This document shows positions 1-8,729 of a stretch of 64,000 nucleotides of DNA, in pieces. The position numbers and the translations under genes were made by a program. A model generated the notes under the pieces. The model did not search any database. It saw only the letters and a list, made by a program, of their open reading frames with translations, and was not told where the DNA came from. How positions within the stretch are numbered: the first letter of the stretch is position 1; every line of letters starts with the position of its first letter. The stretch is from CAYWWM01 sp965198025 (GTDB lineage: Bacteria; Acidobacteriota; Terriglobia; 2-12-FULL-54-10), in NCBI GenBank assembly GCA_965198025.1, contig OZ240237.1, positions 1,116,001-1,180,000 on the forward strand, in the 5' to 3' direction.

Positions 1-573
1 CTGGCGCAGAGCCCGGCAGGGTGGATGCTGCGCGTGGATCGTAGCACCATGGCGTCGGACCCTGACGGCGCGGGCGACATCCAGTTTGTCACGATGGGAA
101 CGGGATTTCATGCGACAAATCCTCAGGCGGCGGTGTATTGGAACCCGGCCAATACGGCCAGCGGCAATTATTCTCTCAAAGGAACCTTTACACTGGTGAG
201 ACCCAGCAGCCACACGAACTACTACGGTCTGATTTTTGGCGGCGCCGAGCTCGGAGGAGCGGGGCAGAACTACATCTACTTTTTGGTTGGACAAGACGGA
301 GCCTACATCGTCAAGCATCGCGCCGGAACGGCCACGCACGATATCGCCCGAGCGCCGAACCCTGCCGTGAGGCAGCCCGACTCCACGGGCAGGTCGACGA
401 ACGCCCTGGAATTGCGCGTGATGGGGGACCGGATCGAGTACCTTGTCAACGGTACAACCGTGCATACGACACCGAAGACCGGCATGACCGCCCAGACCGA
501 TGGCATCTACGGTCTTCGAGTCAATCACCTGCTGGAGGTCCACATCGACGACTTCGGTCTCACCCCGATGTAG
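1..573 (+). CDS. Secreted hypothetical protein, concanavalin-like fold, 5'-truncated
   Basis: The frame is open from the first base of the window to a TAG at 571-573, so the gene begins upstream. The first visible residues (LAQSPAGW) look like the end of a signal peptide and the start of the mature chain, so little may be missing. The rest, about 190 residues, has the pattern of a secreted laminin-G/DUF1080-like beta-sandwich: YWNP, NYSLKGTF, YGLIFGG, YFLVGQDGAYIVKHR, LELRVMGDRIEYLVNG and a final HIDDFGL. The phrases 'YLVNGTTVHTTP' and 'DGIYGLRVNHLLEVHIDDF' are typical of the C-terminal strands of such sandwiches, where a small ligand or sugar is often bound. No catalytic residues could be picked out. 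The fold call is by pattern only and the function is unknown. Confidence 0.6.
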   Translation: MAQSPAGWMLRVDRSTMASDPDGAGDIQFVTMGTGFHATNPQAAVYWNPANTASGNYSLKGTFTLVRPSSHTNYYGLIFGGAELGGAGQNYIYFLVGQDGAYIVKHRAGTATHDIARAPNPAVRQPDSTGRSTNALELRVMGDRIEYLVNGTTVHTTPKTGMTAQTDGIYGLRVNHLLEVHIDDFGLTPM

Positions 574-705
574 GAATCGGGGCGCGCTCCGCACAGGTGG
601 CGCCGCCCCCGGATGGCATGGTCTGGTTCTTTGGTGTCGGTCCGCAAGGAAAAGCCTGCCGTGCCGTTCGGGTTGTCGCCGGCCGCCTGGACAGACAAGG
701 TCTTC

Positions 706-781
706 TGGTGGGCCCACCTGGATTCGAACCAGGGACCAACGGATTATGAGTCCGATGCTCTAACCGCTGAGCTATGGGCCC
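706..781 (-). tRNA. tRNA-Ile2 (CAU anticodon), CCA encoded
   Basis: On the minus strand the 7-bp acceptor stem GGGCCCA (781-775) pairs with TGGGCCC (716-710), the discriminator is A at 709 and a genomic CCA follows at 708-706. The D arm (AGCTCAGCGGTTAGAGC), the anticodon loop with CAT, and a T arm with GGTTCGAATCC are all present. The overall sequence resembles the elongator-like tRNA-Ile2, whose CAU anticodon is modified to lysidine by TilS to read AUA, more than an initiator or elongator tRNA-Met. The amino-acid identity is inferred from that resemblance. The T-arm end lies about 130 bp from the stop of the preceding gene. Confidence 0.9.
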
Positions 782-805
782 TTCCTTGGCCTTCGACCAT
801 CTTAC

Positions 806-1111
806 ATGATCGTGGCTTGCGTGGCACGTGGACCTGGACCCAAACGCAGCGTTCCGCGAGCGGAGATTCTGCGCGTGCTTCTGGTTCGAGGCAGCCATGC
901 CAGGATAGGTGCTCTGTTGGGACTCGGTATCGGAGCGGCCACATTTGTCAGATTGTGTGGTAGACAGGATTGCGATTTGAGGCCATTGGGAGGACTCCTG
1001 TTCGGATCTCTCTTCGGAGGCATAGGAGCTGGCGTCGGAGCCTTGATCGGTAGAGCTTTTCCGAGAGGGGAAGTGATTTACGAAGCGCCGGGCTCGGGAG
1101 CAGCGAACTGA
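806..1111 (+). pseudogene. Remnant of a glycine-zipper protein (C-terminal part)
   Basis: The open frame encodes RAEILRVLLV, then two glycine-rich membrane-like stretches (ALLGLGIGAA; LFGSLFGGIGAGVGALIG), and ends FPRGEVIYEAPG before a TGA. This is the usual C-terminal half of small secreted glycine-zipper proteins, in which a beta-rich N-terminal domain with signal peptide should precede 'RAEILRV'. Here nothing in frame precedes it except about 25 bp and then the tRNA, and I see no signal peptide or ribosome-binding site at 806. I therefore read it as a 5'-deleted remnant next to the tRNA gene. A short functional membrane peptide cannot be excluded. Confidence 0.45.
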
Positions 1112-1310
1112 TTGTAGAGCATCGGTAAGGCGGCATAGGTTTTCAGGCAAGGTGGAAGCAACGGATTGTGATCCCCACCGGTTGCCCGACCGGCGCAGAG
1201 CCTGATTCCTTCGCAAGTTCATATACTGATATCTCCAGATGCTGACCTCACCCGGGCGGTGGCATGTGGCGGGAGCGTGCCGAATTGCCGGGATATAGCA
1301 TGGCGTGGTT

Positions 1311-1339
1311 TTGGTAAACTTCATGGTATATGGTATAGG
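1311..1339 (+). promoter_or_regulatory. Candidate sigma-70 promoter of propeller copy A
   Basis: TTGGTA at 1311-1316 and TATAGG at 1334-1339 are separated by 17 bp and lie 25 bp before the start codon at 1364. Each hexamer matches the consensus at four of six positions. The remaining gene-free sequence (1112-1310) shows nothing else recognisable. Confidence 0.3.
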
Positions 1340-1363
1340 GACCAATGTACCGAGGAGGCGGGG

Positions 1364-3592
1364 ATGCCAACAGTTCATGGAAAGCCGGGGAGATTCTGGG
1401 CAGGGTTGCTGGGTCTAATCGTAGCGGGAGCTGTATGGATCGTTTCCGGCGGAATGCGGCAGGCCGAATGGAGAGAGGCTTCGCGCCACCACGGCCGGAT
1501 GGCGACCGGCGGTCCCCAACTAGTTTCGGTCGAGCCGCTGCCGGCCATGCAAGGGGAGATGTGCGAGTGGCTTCCGGCCAGTGCCATGATTCCGGTGGCG
1601 GCCGCCCCGCGGCAGGAACGGCTGGTGATGGCCGGCGCGCAGGTCCAGGAAGCAACGCCCGGGACATCGATTGACGCCGACCGCGAGCCCGTGCGCGTCA
1701 TTCGGGACTCCTATCCCACCTATAGTGCCGTGGGCGTAGACCTCGAAACCAATGAAGTGTATTTGCAGGACGAGAACCTCTTCGGTCTGATGGTCTTTGA
1801 CCGCCTGACCGACACGCCTCCTGCTGCCGCCTTCAGCGAGCCGAAGCGGCGGGTCCGCGGCAGCAACACGCGGTTGGAGTTCAATTGCGCTCTGTACATC
1901 GACCCGCAAACGGGAGACGTTTACTCGGTCAACAACGATATGGTGGACCACATGGTGGTATTTCCCCGCAACGCCGAAGGCAACGTGGCTCCCAAGCGCC
2001 AGCTGCATACGCCGCACCGAACCTATAGCATCGCTGTGGATGAGGAAGCGGAGGAACTCTATCTGACCGTCCAGCATCCTCCCCAGGTGGTGGTCTATCG
2101 CAAAATGGCCGAGGGAGAGGAGAGACCTCTGCGCATCCTGGCAGGCGACCGGACCCGGCTGGAAGACGCGCATGGCATCGCGCTCGACACCCGGAACAAC
2201 TGGATGTTTGTCACCAACCACGGCAGCCTGGCAGCCGAGGATGACCGGGGAGGCCGGTTCGAGCCGCCTTCGATCACGGTGTATCCGCTGAAGGCTAGCG
2301 GGGATACCCCGCCGTTGCGGGTCATTGAGGGTCCCAAGACGCAATTGAACTGGCCGGCCCTGCTCTACCTGGACCAGGAGCGCGGGGACCTGTACGTCGC
2401 CAACGACGTGGACAATTCCGTCCTGGTCTTCAAGGCCACGGACAGCGGCGACGTGGCGCCGACGCGCGTCATCAAGGGTCCCAAGACCGGGCTCATGAAT
2501 CCGACGGGAATTTTCCTCGATCCCCGGAACGATGAACTATGGGTCTCCAACATGGGAAACCATTCGGCCACCGTCTATCCGAGAACAGCCGACGGCGATA
2601 CGGCGCCGCTGCGCACCATCCGGAGCGCCCCGCTGGGCAAGACGGCCCAGATGATCGGCAATCCCGGCGGCGTCGGCTATGACACCAACCGCGACGAGAT
2701 CCTGGTGCCCAACTGAGTGGCGCATCCGCAGATTGCGACCTTCGCCAGGTTGGCGGGGGAAAACGCCCAACCCGCTCGTGTCATCGCCGGACAGAAGACG
2801 CTGCTCAGCCGCACCATGCATGACATCCGGTATGATGCCGTCAACGACGAGCTGCTGGTTACCAACCCCTTCGGGAATGCCATCCTGGTGTTCCGCGGCG
2901 GGGCCGACGGCGAGGAAGCACCGATCCGGGTCATCCAAGGCCCCAGCACCCAACTGGTCGGGAACACGGACCGGCTGGAAGTGAATCCCGTGCATGATGA
3001 AATTTACGTGCCCTTGCGGAATGCCATCCTGGTGTTTCCACGGGAAGGAAACGGCGATGTGGCTCCCCTGCGGGTCATTCGCGGACCGCGAACCAACATG
3101 ACGAGCATCGCATCGGTTGCGGTCGATCCGGTCCGTGACCTCTTGGTCGTGGGGGCCTACAGTTTCCGGGACCAGCAACGGCGGGAGCGGGAAGCCGACG
3201 TTCCCGCAGGCATGCTGTACGGCGATTCCGGCGGAGGCGGGATGCTGGTCTTCAACCGCACGGATGAAGGGGACGTGGCTCCGCGTTCCATGATCCGGGG
3301 GCCGAATACAGGCATCTGGAGGATTCTCCAATTGCAGGTCCAGTCAACCAAGGGCTGGATCGTCGCCACGCAGCCGGGCAAGAACAATGTCGAGGAGCCG
3401 GAGGGTGTTTTTATCGGCGTTTGGGGCATCAACGACAATGGAGATGTCCCGCCCCGCTGGAAGCTGGCTGGCCCGAAAAGCCTGGTGAAAAAGCCGCGCG
3501 GCGTGGTTCTCAATCCCAAACACAAGGAGCTGATCGTGGCCGACATGCGCCTGAACGCCGTGCTGACGTATTACTTCCCGGAGATTTTCTAG
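1364..3592 (+). CDS. NHL-type beta-propeller protein with in-frame TGA, candidate selenoprotein (copy A)
   Basis: An ATG at 1364 follows GAGGAGG at 1352-1358. An N-terminal hydrophobic anchor (about residues 9-26, FWAGLLGLIVAGAVWIV) is followed by a conserved 'LVSVEPLP' stretch and then roughly a dozen propeller strands of the form 'D..N.E.YV.N....I.VF.R...G...P.R.I.G..T.L'. The frame meets TGA at 2714-2716 (codon 451) and stays open to a TAG at 3590-3592, giving 742 residues if TGA is read. The TGA lies inside one blade (DEILVPN-TGA-VAHPQIATF), where other blades have an ordinary residue (DELWVSN-M-GNHSATVY). Split products would break that blade, and the second half would have no signal peptide. 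The same TGA occurs in copies B and C, and a SECIS-like hairpin follows. I infer a Sec residue at codon 451 and a periplasm-facing redox protein; the substrate is unknown. Without recoding, the genes would be 1364-2716 and a GTG-started 2717-3592. Confidence 0.8.
2739..2759 (+). promoter_or_regulatory. SECIS-like hairpin downstream of the TGA in copy A
   Basis: CCTTCGCCA (2739-2747) pairs over nine positions, two of them G-U, with TGGCGGGGG (2751-2759) around a GGT loop. The loop begins 32 nt after the TGA. The loop starting with GG on a short strong stem resembles the apical part of the E. coli fdhF SECIS, where loop G and U contact SelB. Copies B and C can form the same stem at the same distance. 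Confidence 0.6.
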
Positions 3593-3740
3593 CGCCGGGA
3601 ATTATCCTCCCATCCGCAAGACCGGAGTGTTGGATGAGGATATGGCAGGTAAGTTCAGCAATGGGCGGACAGATGGCGGGCCTTCTGGGGCCGGCGACGT
3701 GGCCATTGTCTTGTGGCGGGAGAAAAGCAAGATTGCCGGC

Positions 3741-4493
3741 CTACCGGTCGTCGCTGCTTGTCAAGTTCGGATTCGAGACGAATCCATGCAGCAGTCTCGC
3801 TGCTGAAACGAGCGGCGATTCATTCCGAGTCGCTTCTTCGTGCAACTCCGGTCCGAAATCCTGCTCAAGCCGCTCGGCCAGGATTCTTCTTTGCTGGCTG
3901 CTGATTCGCAGTTCGGATACCGGGTCTTCCTGCCTCGCAGGGGGAACGGTGAGCGCGATGGTTCCCATCACGGTGGCGGAGATGAGCAGCCGCCAGGTTT
4001 CATCTGTCTGAGGGCGGCCTCTATTGAGCCGTTCCGCCAGATTCTCACGGGTCAGCCTTCCCTCCAGAGCGGCTTGAATCAATTCCATCTTTTGCCGGTC
4101 CAGTTGTGTCAACTGGGTGTACGTGAAGGCCACGGCTTGGGCGCTCAGTGCAATGCCTTCCTCGCTGCTTTCCGTGTACGGGGCAACCAGCTCGGAGGCG
4201 CACGTGTAATCCTCGGCGGCAGATCGCAAGCGGTCCGCCAATCCGGACAGTTGCTGGCCCGAGCCGAGGTTTCTGCCGGAGGATTGCGCGGGAGTCACGA
4301 ATGCAAGAGCCGACCTGGCATGGGAGAAACTCTCGGCTAGCACCAAGGCGTACTGGAAGAGGGCTTCTCCGGGAGCGCGGCTGGATTCCCGGGGAGGGCA
4401 AACTGCTCCCGCCTGTCTTGCGCCCAGCAACAAGACTGCGCACCACGCTAGCGTAGCGACTTGGAGACTTCCCTGCAAAGAACTCTTGCGCAT
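3741..4493 (-). CDS. Hypothetical secreted protein
   Basis: The chosen ATG at 4493 opens on MRKSS and a signal peptide with hydrophobic core VATLAWCAVLLLGA, cleaved probably after AGA before VCPP. The mature part (about 215 residues) is mostly helical and charged, with 'DRLRSAAEDYTCASELV', a hydrophobic helix 'LLISATVMGTIALTVPPA' around residues 165-182, and a polar tail. Two cysteines (VCPP and YTCAS) could form a disulfide. A GTG six codons upstream (4511) is an alternative start. I do not recognise a family. The gene is convergent with copy A and divergent from the TonB receptor. Confidence 0.6.
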   Translation of the reverse strand: MRKSSLQGSLQVATLAWCAVLLLGARQAGAVCPPRESSRAPGEALFQYALVLAESFSHARSALAFVTPAQSSGRNLGSGQQLSGLADRLRSAAEDYTCASELVAPYTESSEEGIALSAQAVAFTYTQLTQLDRQKMELIQAALEGRLTRENLAERLNRGRPQTDETWRLLISATVMGTIALTVPPARQEDPVSELRISSQQRRILAERLEQDFGPELHEEATRNESPLVSAARLLHGFVSNPNLTSSDDR

Positions 4494-5069
4494 CGCTCCG
4501 CGTTCCCTCACCCGCGCCGGCGTCCGTCCTGCCTGACTCGCCGGACGATTAGCAGAACACGTAACAGCACCGGCCGATTCCCCCGGTTACGGCAATCCTA
4601 CTTCGCGTGTCCTGGCTTCGTCAATCCCCACCTGGAGTACCGCGAGAGGCAGACGTTTTGGCTATCACTTCGCCCGCACATCCTCATTCTGCCACATTCT
4701 GCCACGTCGGCAAGACTTATCAAGCCATAGCGGTTCGAACACCGAAATTTGGACGAATTACCGGTTCAGACTCATGGTTTGGACTGCCAAAACTAGTATA
4801 ACTAATCGACGAATATACATTGCAAAGCTGATTGTGGCCTCGGCTGCAGTGGCGTATGGTGAACACCGAGAGGCGGTGTCAGGTCTTTACAAATTTGGGG
4901 AATTGGGTTGCGGGAACCGAAGAGCCGCCGTACTGGACGGGGAAGAGACTGAGTTCTACGGGTCGGGTTGGGATAGTGACAGTTCGTGCAGAAGCAGGCT
5001 TCCGTCCGAACGATAATCCGGCGGAGTAGGTTTCGCCTCTAACCAAATCCGAAAGGAGAAGGGGGTCTT
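4494..5069. other. Intergenic region upstream of the TonB receptor
   Basis: These 576 bp separate two divergent genes and have no convincing coding frame. The right end carries the receptor's ribosome-binding site (GAAAGGAGAAGG at about 5051-5062). The AT-richer stretch around 4735-4830 is the likeliest promoter area, but no clear hexamer pair stands out. No riboswitch or repeat was recognised. Confidence 0.4.
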
Positions 5070-8000
5070 ATGGCGACGCGAAAGTTAGTGGTGCTGGTGT
5101 TAGGTTTCGCCTTTATGGGCTCACTGGTGTTGGCGCAGGTGAACACGGCAACGATAGCCGGGACGGTGAGCGATGAATCGGGCGCAGTTCTCCCGGGAGC
5201 CAATGTGGTACTCACGAATCAGGATACGGGAATTACCCGTACGGTAACAGCCAACGCAGCCGGACGGTATACGGCTCCAGCGCTCAGCTTAGGCAACTTT
5301 GAAATAAGAGCCCAGCTCGCTGGGTTCCAAACCGCGGTCCGCTCAGGAATCGTCCTGACGGTGGGCCGGGTGGCGGTGGTCGATCTTACGCTTCAGGTGG
5401 GAGCCGTCACGCAGACGGTGGAAGTGACCGGCGAGGCTCCCCTGATCGAGTTGACGAACTCCAATATAACGGGCTTGGTGGACGACCGGACGATCCGGGA
5501 GTTGCCGCTCAACGGCCGCAGCTACGACCAGCTGGCCCTGCTGCAACCCGGGATTGTCAAATACACGACGGCGAACCAGAGCTTCAACGGCAGCCCGGGC
5601 GGGAACAAATTCAGCGCGTCGGGCAGTCTGGCGACGTCGAACAGCTTCCTGCTGGACGGGACCGACATCAATGATGCATCCAACAACACGCCGGGCGGCG
5701 CGGCGGGAACCAACATGGGCGTGGACACGATCAAGGAGTTCAAGATCGTGGCCTCGCAATTCAGCGCCGAATACGGGCGTGCTTCCGGGGCGGTGATCTC
5801 GGCGGTCACCCGGACCGGCACCAACCAGGTGCATGGAACGGCGTTCGAGTTTCTGCGGAACAGCGCGTTCGATGCGCGGCAGTTCCGGGATGGCATTGAC
5901 TTCGACGGGGACGGCACGGGGGACGTTCCGCCGTTCCGCCGGAACCAGTTCGGCGGCACCATCGGCGGGCCGATCGTCCAGGACCGGACGTTCTTCTTCG
6001 TGGGCTATGAAGGCTTGCGCGAGGCGTTGGCCGATAGCACAGAGATCCGCGTGCCGACCGTGAACGTCAAGAACGGAATCCTGCCCAACTCCGACGGTGT
6101 TGGCACCTACATGGTTACGCCCAACCCGCGGGTGGTGCCCTTCATTGCAGCGCTCTACCCGGACCCGCACCAGATCTTGCCGCACGCATTGAACCCGGCG
6201 GCGGATAGTGATACGGGCCTCTACTTTTCGGCGCCCAAACAAATCGCCCGGCAGGATTACTTCATGGGCCGGGTGGACCATCAGCTCACGAACGGGACCA
6301 GCATCTTTGGCCGCTACTCCTTCGATGACGACAGTAGGAATGTTCCCGATGAACAAGCCAACTATCTTGATACAAACGAGGCGCGCCGGCAGTACATTAC
6401 GTTGCAAGCCAACACGGTGGTCTCGCCGACGATTGTCAATTCGGCCCGAGTCGCCCTCAACCGGACGTCGCAGATCGCGGATCAAGATCTCCTGAATTCT
6501 GGCTTGGAGGGCCTCACCTGGGTCCCGGGGCTGCCGCTAGGCGATATGGGCGTCGGGCAGGCGAACGGCATCCTGCTGTACGATGATAGCGGGGGCAGCG
6601 GCACCCGGCCCCGCCAGTGGTCGTACAACCTCTGGGAGTGGGGCGACGACATGACCTACGTCCGGGGCACGCACACGATGAAGTTTGGCGGCGTGATCCG
6701 GCGCGTCCAGAACAACATGAACGTGCAGACGGATTTGAAAGCGAACTACATCTTCGCAGGCCCCGAGAACATGCTGCTGGCTCAACCCACGGAGTGGTCG
6801 GGGACCTTGCCCAACCAGACCGGCTACAAGGGCCTCCGCAACACGATGTACGGGTTCTACTTCCAGGATGACTACCAGGTGAGCCCGCGGCTGACGCTGA
6901 ACCTGGGGCTGCGCTGGGAGTGGATCACCGACCCCACCGAAGCCAACAACCGGATCTCCAATCAGCTCCGGATCGAGGATAACCCGAATCAATTAGCCCT
7001 CCATCCGGATTGGAGGGTGCCAGACTATGGGGGATATCCTACATTTCCGGATAACATCGGACAGGATCTGTACGCGTTCACGGAGATGGCCAAGAAGAAC
7101 CTCCAGCCGCGGTTCGGGTTTGCCCTGCAGTTGGACGACAGCGCTAGGCGGGTGTTGCGCGGCGGCGCCGGCATTTACCATGACCTGGTCCTGCCCGCCT
7201 ACTACACGCAGAGTCTGTCGAAGTATCCTCCCTTCTACTCGCGGGCCCGGATTCGGGACGACGATCTGCTGGCCGCAACCTTCCCGTTTACATCAGCCGT
7301 TGTGACGGGCGACGCCGTCCGGCTGCGGAATGAACCGCTGATCCCGTTAATACAACAGCCGACCAAGTACAGCTACACCCTGGCGTTGCAGCAACAGTTA
7401 GGAGAGCGGGGCGTGATCGAGATCGCGTACGTCGGCTCCCTGCAGCGCCACATCGAACGCTACTTCCAGCTCAACGATCCCGTACCCGAACTCCTGTCGG
7501 TGGAGGGGTTCGAAAATGGCATCGTCTACCATCCGTCCCGCAGCGGCGGCTCGGAGGTCTGCCTGCCTGCGCCTTATGGTGGGTGGGATGGGGTATCGAG
7601 TCTTCCCCGCCGGTGCCCCTCGACCTCGGTCAGCGGCATCCGCCGCAATCCCGTATGGGACCGCGTCCGACAGCGAGGCGGCGACGCGAACTCCAACTAC
7701 AACGGTCTGCAAGTCCGGTTTTCGCGCCAGACCGTTGCCGGGGCGATCTTCCAGACCAACTACACCTTTTCCAAGGTCATGAACCAGCAGGGCGGCCTGA
7801 ACAGCAGCGACAACGGGACGCGGGACCCCAACACGTCCCAGGACCCGGCGGATCGGACCAGAGATTACGGGCCGGCGGCCTTCAACTCCACGCACGTCCT
7901 CACGTCGACGGGCACGCTTCCGCTGCCGTTCCAGTTTTCGAGCGGAGCCGCCAATGCGATTCTGGGCGGCTGGAGTATGGGCGGGGTCTTCACGGCGCTG

Positions 8001-8513
8001 TCCGGACAGCCGTTCACCCCAAGCATGGGATTCGATTGGTCCCGGATTGGGAATAGCGGGGCCTCGGATCGTCCCGATATCAATCCCAACTATCAGGGCA
8101 ACCCCTACAACCCAACCAGTGGAAGTAACGCGCGAGGCCCCGTCGGAAGCCCGGACCAGTGGTACGACGCGAACGCGTTCATGCTGCCGAATCCGCTGGG
8201 ACTGGCTGTGCCGCAGCCGGGCTTCTATGGGAACGTCGGCCGAAACACGATCATCGGACCCCGGCTGATCAGCCTGGACTTCACTCTGACCAAGCGGTTT
8301 GTGCTTGGGGAAGAAAAGGACCTGACGTTCCGGGCCGAATTCTTCAACATGCTCAACCGTCCAAACCTGGGTCTGCCGGACAACGAACCACTCGACCCGG
8401 ATGCGGCCGACGATGGAATCAGCCGCCCCCTCCCGAATTCCGGGCGCATTCCCGCTGACCAAACCACCACCACCGCGCGGCAGATTCAGTTCGGCCTGAA
8501 GTTCACCTTCTAG
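5070..8513 (+). CDS. TonB-dependent receptor with N-terminal carboxypeptidase-regulatory-like domain (Oar type)
   Basis: This is a 1147-residue outer-membrane receptor. A signal peptide (about 1-22, ending VLAQ) is followed by a CarboxypepD_reg-like beta-sandwich (about 25-105: TIAGTVSDESGAVLPGANV, GRYTAPALSLGNFEI). The plug follows, with ELPLNGRSYDQLALLQPGI and SFLLDGTDIND, then 'SAEYGRASGAVISAVTRTGTN' before the barrel. Barrel strands run to the C-terminus, with YGFYFQDDYQVSPRLTLNLGLRW and a final aromatic-ended QIQFGLKFTF. Such receptors are abundant in Acidobacteriota and are presumed to import oligosaccharides, peptides or metal complexes; the ligand cannot be told from sequence. A strong ribosome-binding site precedes ATG 5070 and a strong terminator follows, so it is likely transcribed alone. 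Confidence 0.9.
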   Translation: MATRKLVVLVLGFAFMGSLVLAQVNTATIAGTVSDESGAVLPGANVVLTNQDTGITRTVTANAAGRYTAPALSLGNFEIRAQLAGFQTAVRSGIVLTVGRVAVVDLTLQVGAVTQTVEVTGEAPLIELTNSNITGLVDDRTIRELPLNGRSYDQLALLQPGIVKYTTANQSFNGSPGGNKFSASGSLATSNSFLLDGTDINDASNNTPGGAAGTNMGVDTIKEFKIVASQFSAEYGRASGAVISAVTRTGTNQVHGTAFEFLRNSAFDARQFRDGIDFDGDGTGDVPPFRRNQFGGTIGGPIVQDRTFFFVGYEGLREALADSTEIRVPTVNVKNGILPNSDGVGTYMVTPNPRVVPFIAALYPDPHQILPHALNPAADSDTGLYFSAPKQIARQDYFMGRVDHQLTNGTSIFGRYSFDDDSRNVPDEQANYLDTNEARRQYITLQANTVVSPTIVNSARVALNRTSQIADQDLLNSGLEGLTWVPGLPLGDMGVGQANGILLYDDSGGSGTRPRQWSYNLWEWGDDMTYVRGTHTMKFGGVIRRVQNNMNVQTDLKANYIFAGPENMLLAQPTEWSGTLPNQTGYKGLRNTMYGFYFQDDYQVSPRLTLNLGLRWEWITDPTEANNRISNQLRIEDNPNQLALHPDWRVPDYGGYPTFPDNIGQDLYAFTEMAKKNLQPRFGFALQLDDSARRVLRGGAGIYHDLVLPAYYTQSLSKYPPFYSRARIRDDDLLAATFPFTSAVVTGDAVRLRNEPLIPLIQQPTKYSYTLALQQQLGERGVIEIAYVGSLQRHIERYFQLNDPVPELLSVEGFENGIVYHPSRSGGSEVCLPAPYGGWDGVSSLPRRCPSTSVSGIRRNPVWDRVRQRGGDANSNYNGLQVRFSRQTVAGAIFQTNYTFSKVMNQQGGLNSSDNGTRDPNTSQDPADRTRDYGPAAFNSTHVLTSTGTLPLPFQFSSGAANAILGGWSMGGVFTALSGQPFTPSMGFDWSRIGNSGASDRPDINPNYQGNPYNPTSGSNARGPVGSPDQWYDANAFMLPNPLGLAVPQPGFYGNVGRNTIIGPRLISLDFTLTKRFVLGEEKDLTFRAEFFNMLNRPNLGLPDNEPLDPDAADDGISRPLPNSGRIPADQTTTTARQIQFGLKFTF

Positions 8514-8540
8514 GCGGAACCGGTCTGTAGGCAAAACACC

Positions 8541-8577
8541 AAGCCCCTCCTCACCAAGAGTGAGGAGGGGCTTTTCT
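8541..8577 (+). terminator. Rho-independent terminator after the TonB receptor
   Basis: A perfect 13-bp stem (8541-8553 with 8561-8573) closes a 7-nt loop and is followed by TTCTT. It lies 27 bp after the receptor stop codon. Confidence 0.85.
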
Positions 8578-8729
8578 TGCCTCTGAACTTTTCACCAGAG
8601 GGAAATCCCGTCCCGATCCACAACTCCACGCTCGAATCGTGATCTGAAGTCTTGTGGTTTGGAGGAATAGCCCAGGCAGGTATTCCAAACCCGGTTCTCG
8701 GCAGGGAAAACAATCAACACCCAATAGAA

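Noticed and set aside
2714..2716. TGA reassigned to a sense codon across the genome
   Set aside because: Several genes here end with TGA in places where reading through would be harmful, for example the biotin carboxylase and [2Fe-2S] genes with ATGA overlaps. Only the propeller family needs a read-through.
2714..2716. Sequencing error or pseudogene explanation for the interrupted propeller genes
   Set aside because: The identical position in three diverged copies, with open frames and conserved sequence on both sides, makes independent errors or decay very unlikely.
5343..6485. A 380-codon frame antisense to the first TonB receptor
   Set aside because: Arg/Val/Gly-rich shadow typical of the opposite strand of GC-rich coding DNA, without signal, motif or ribosome-binding site.
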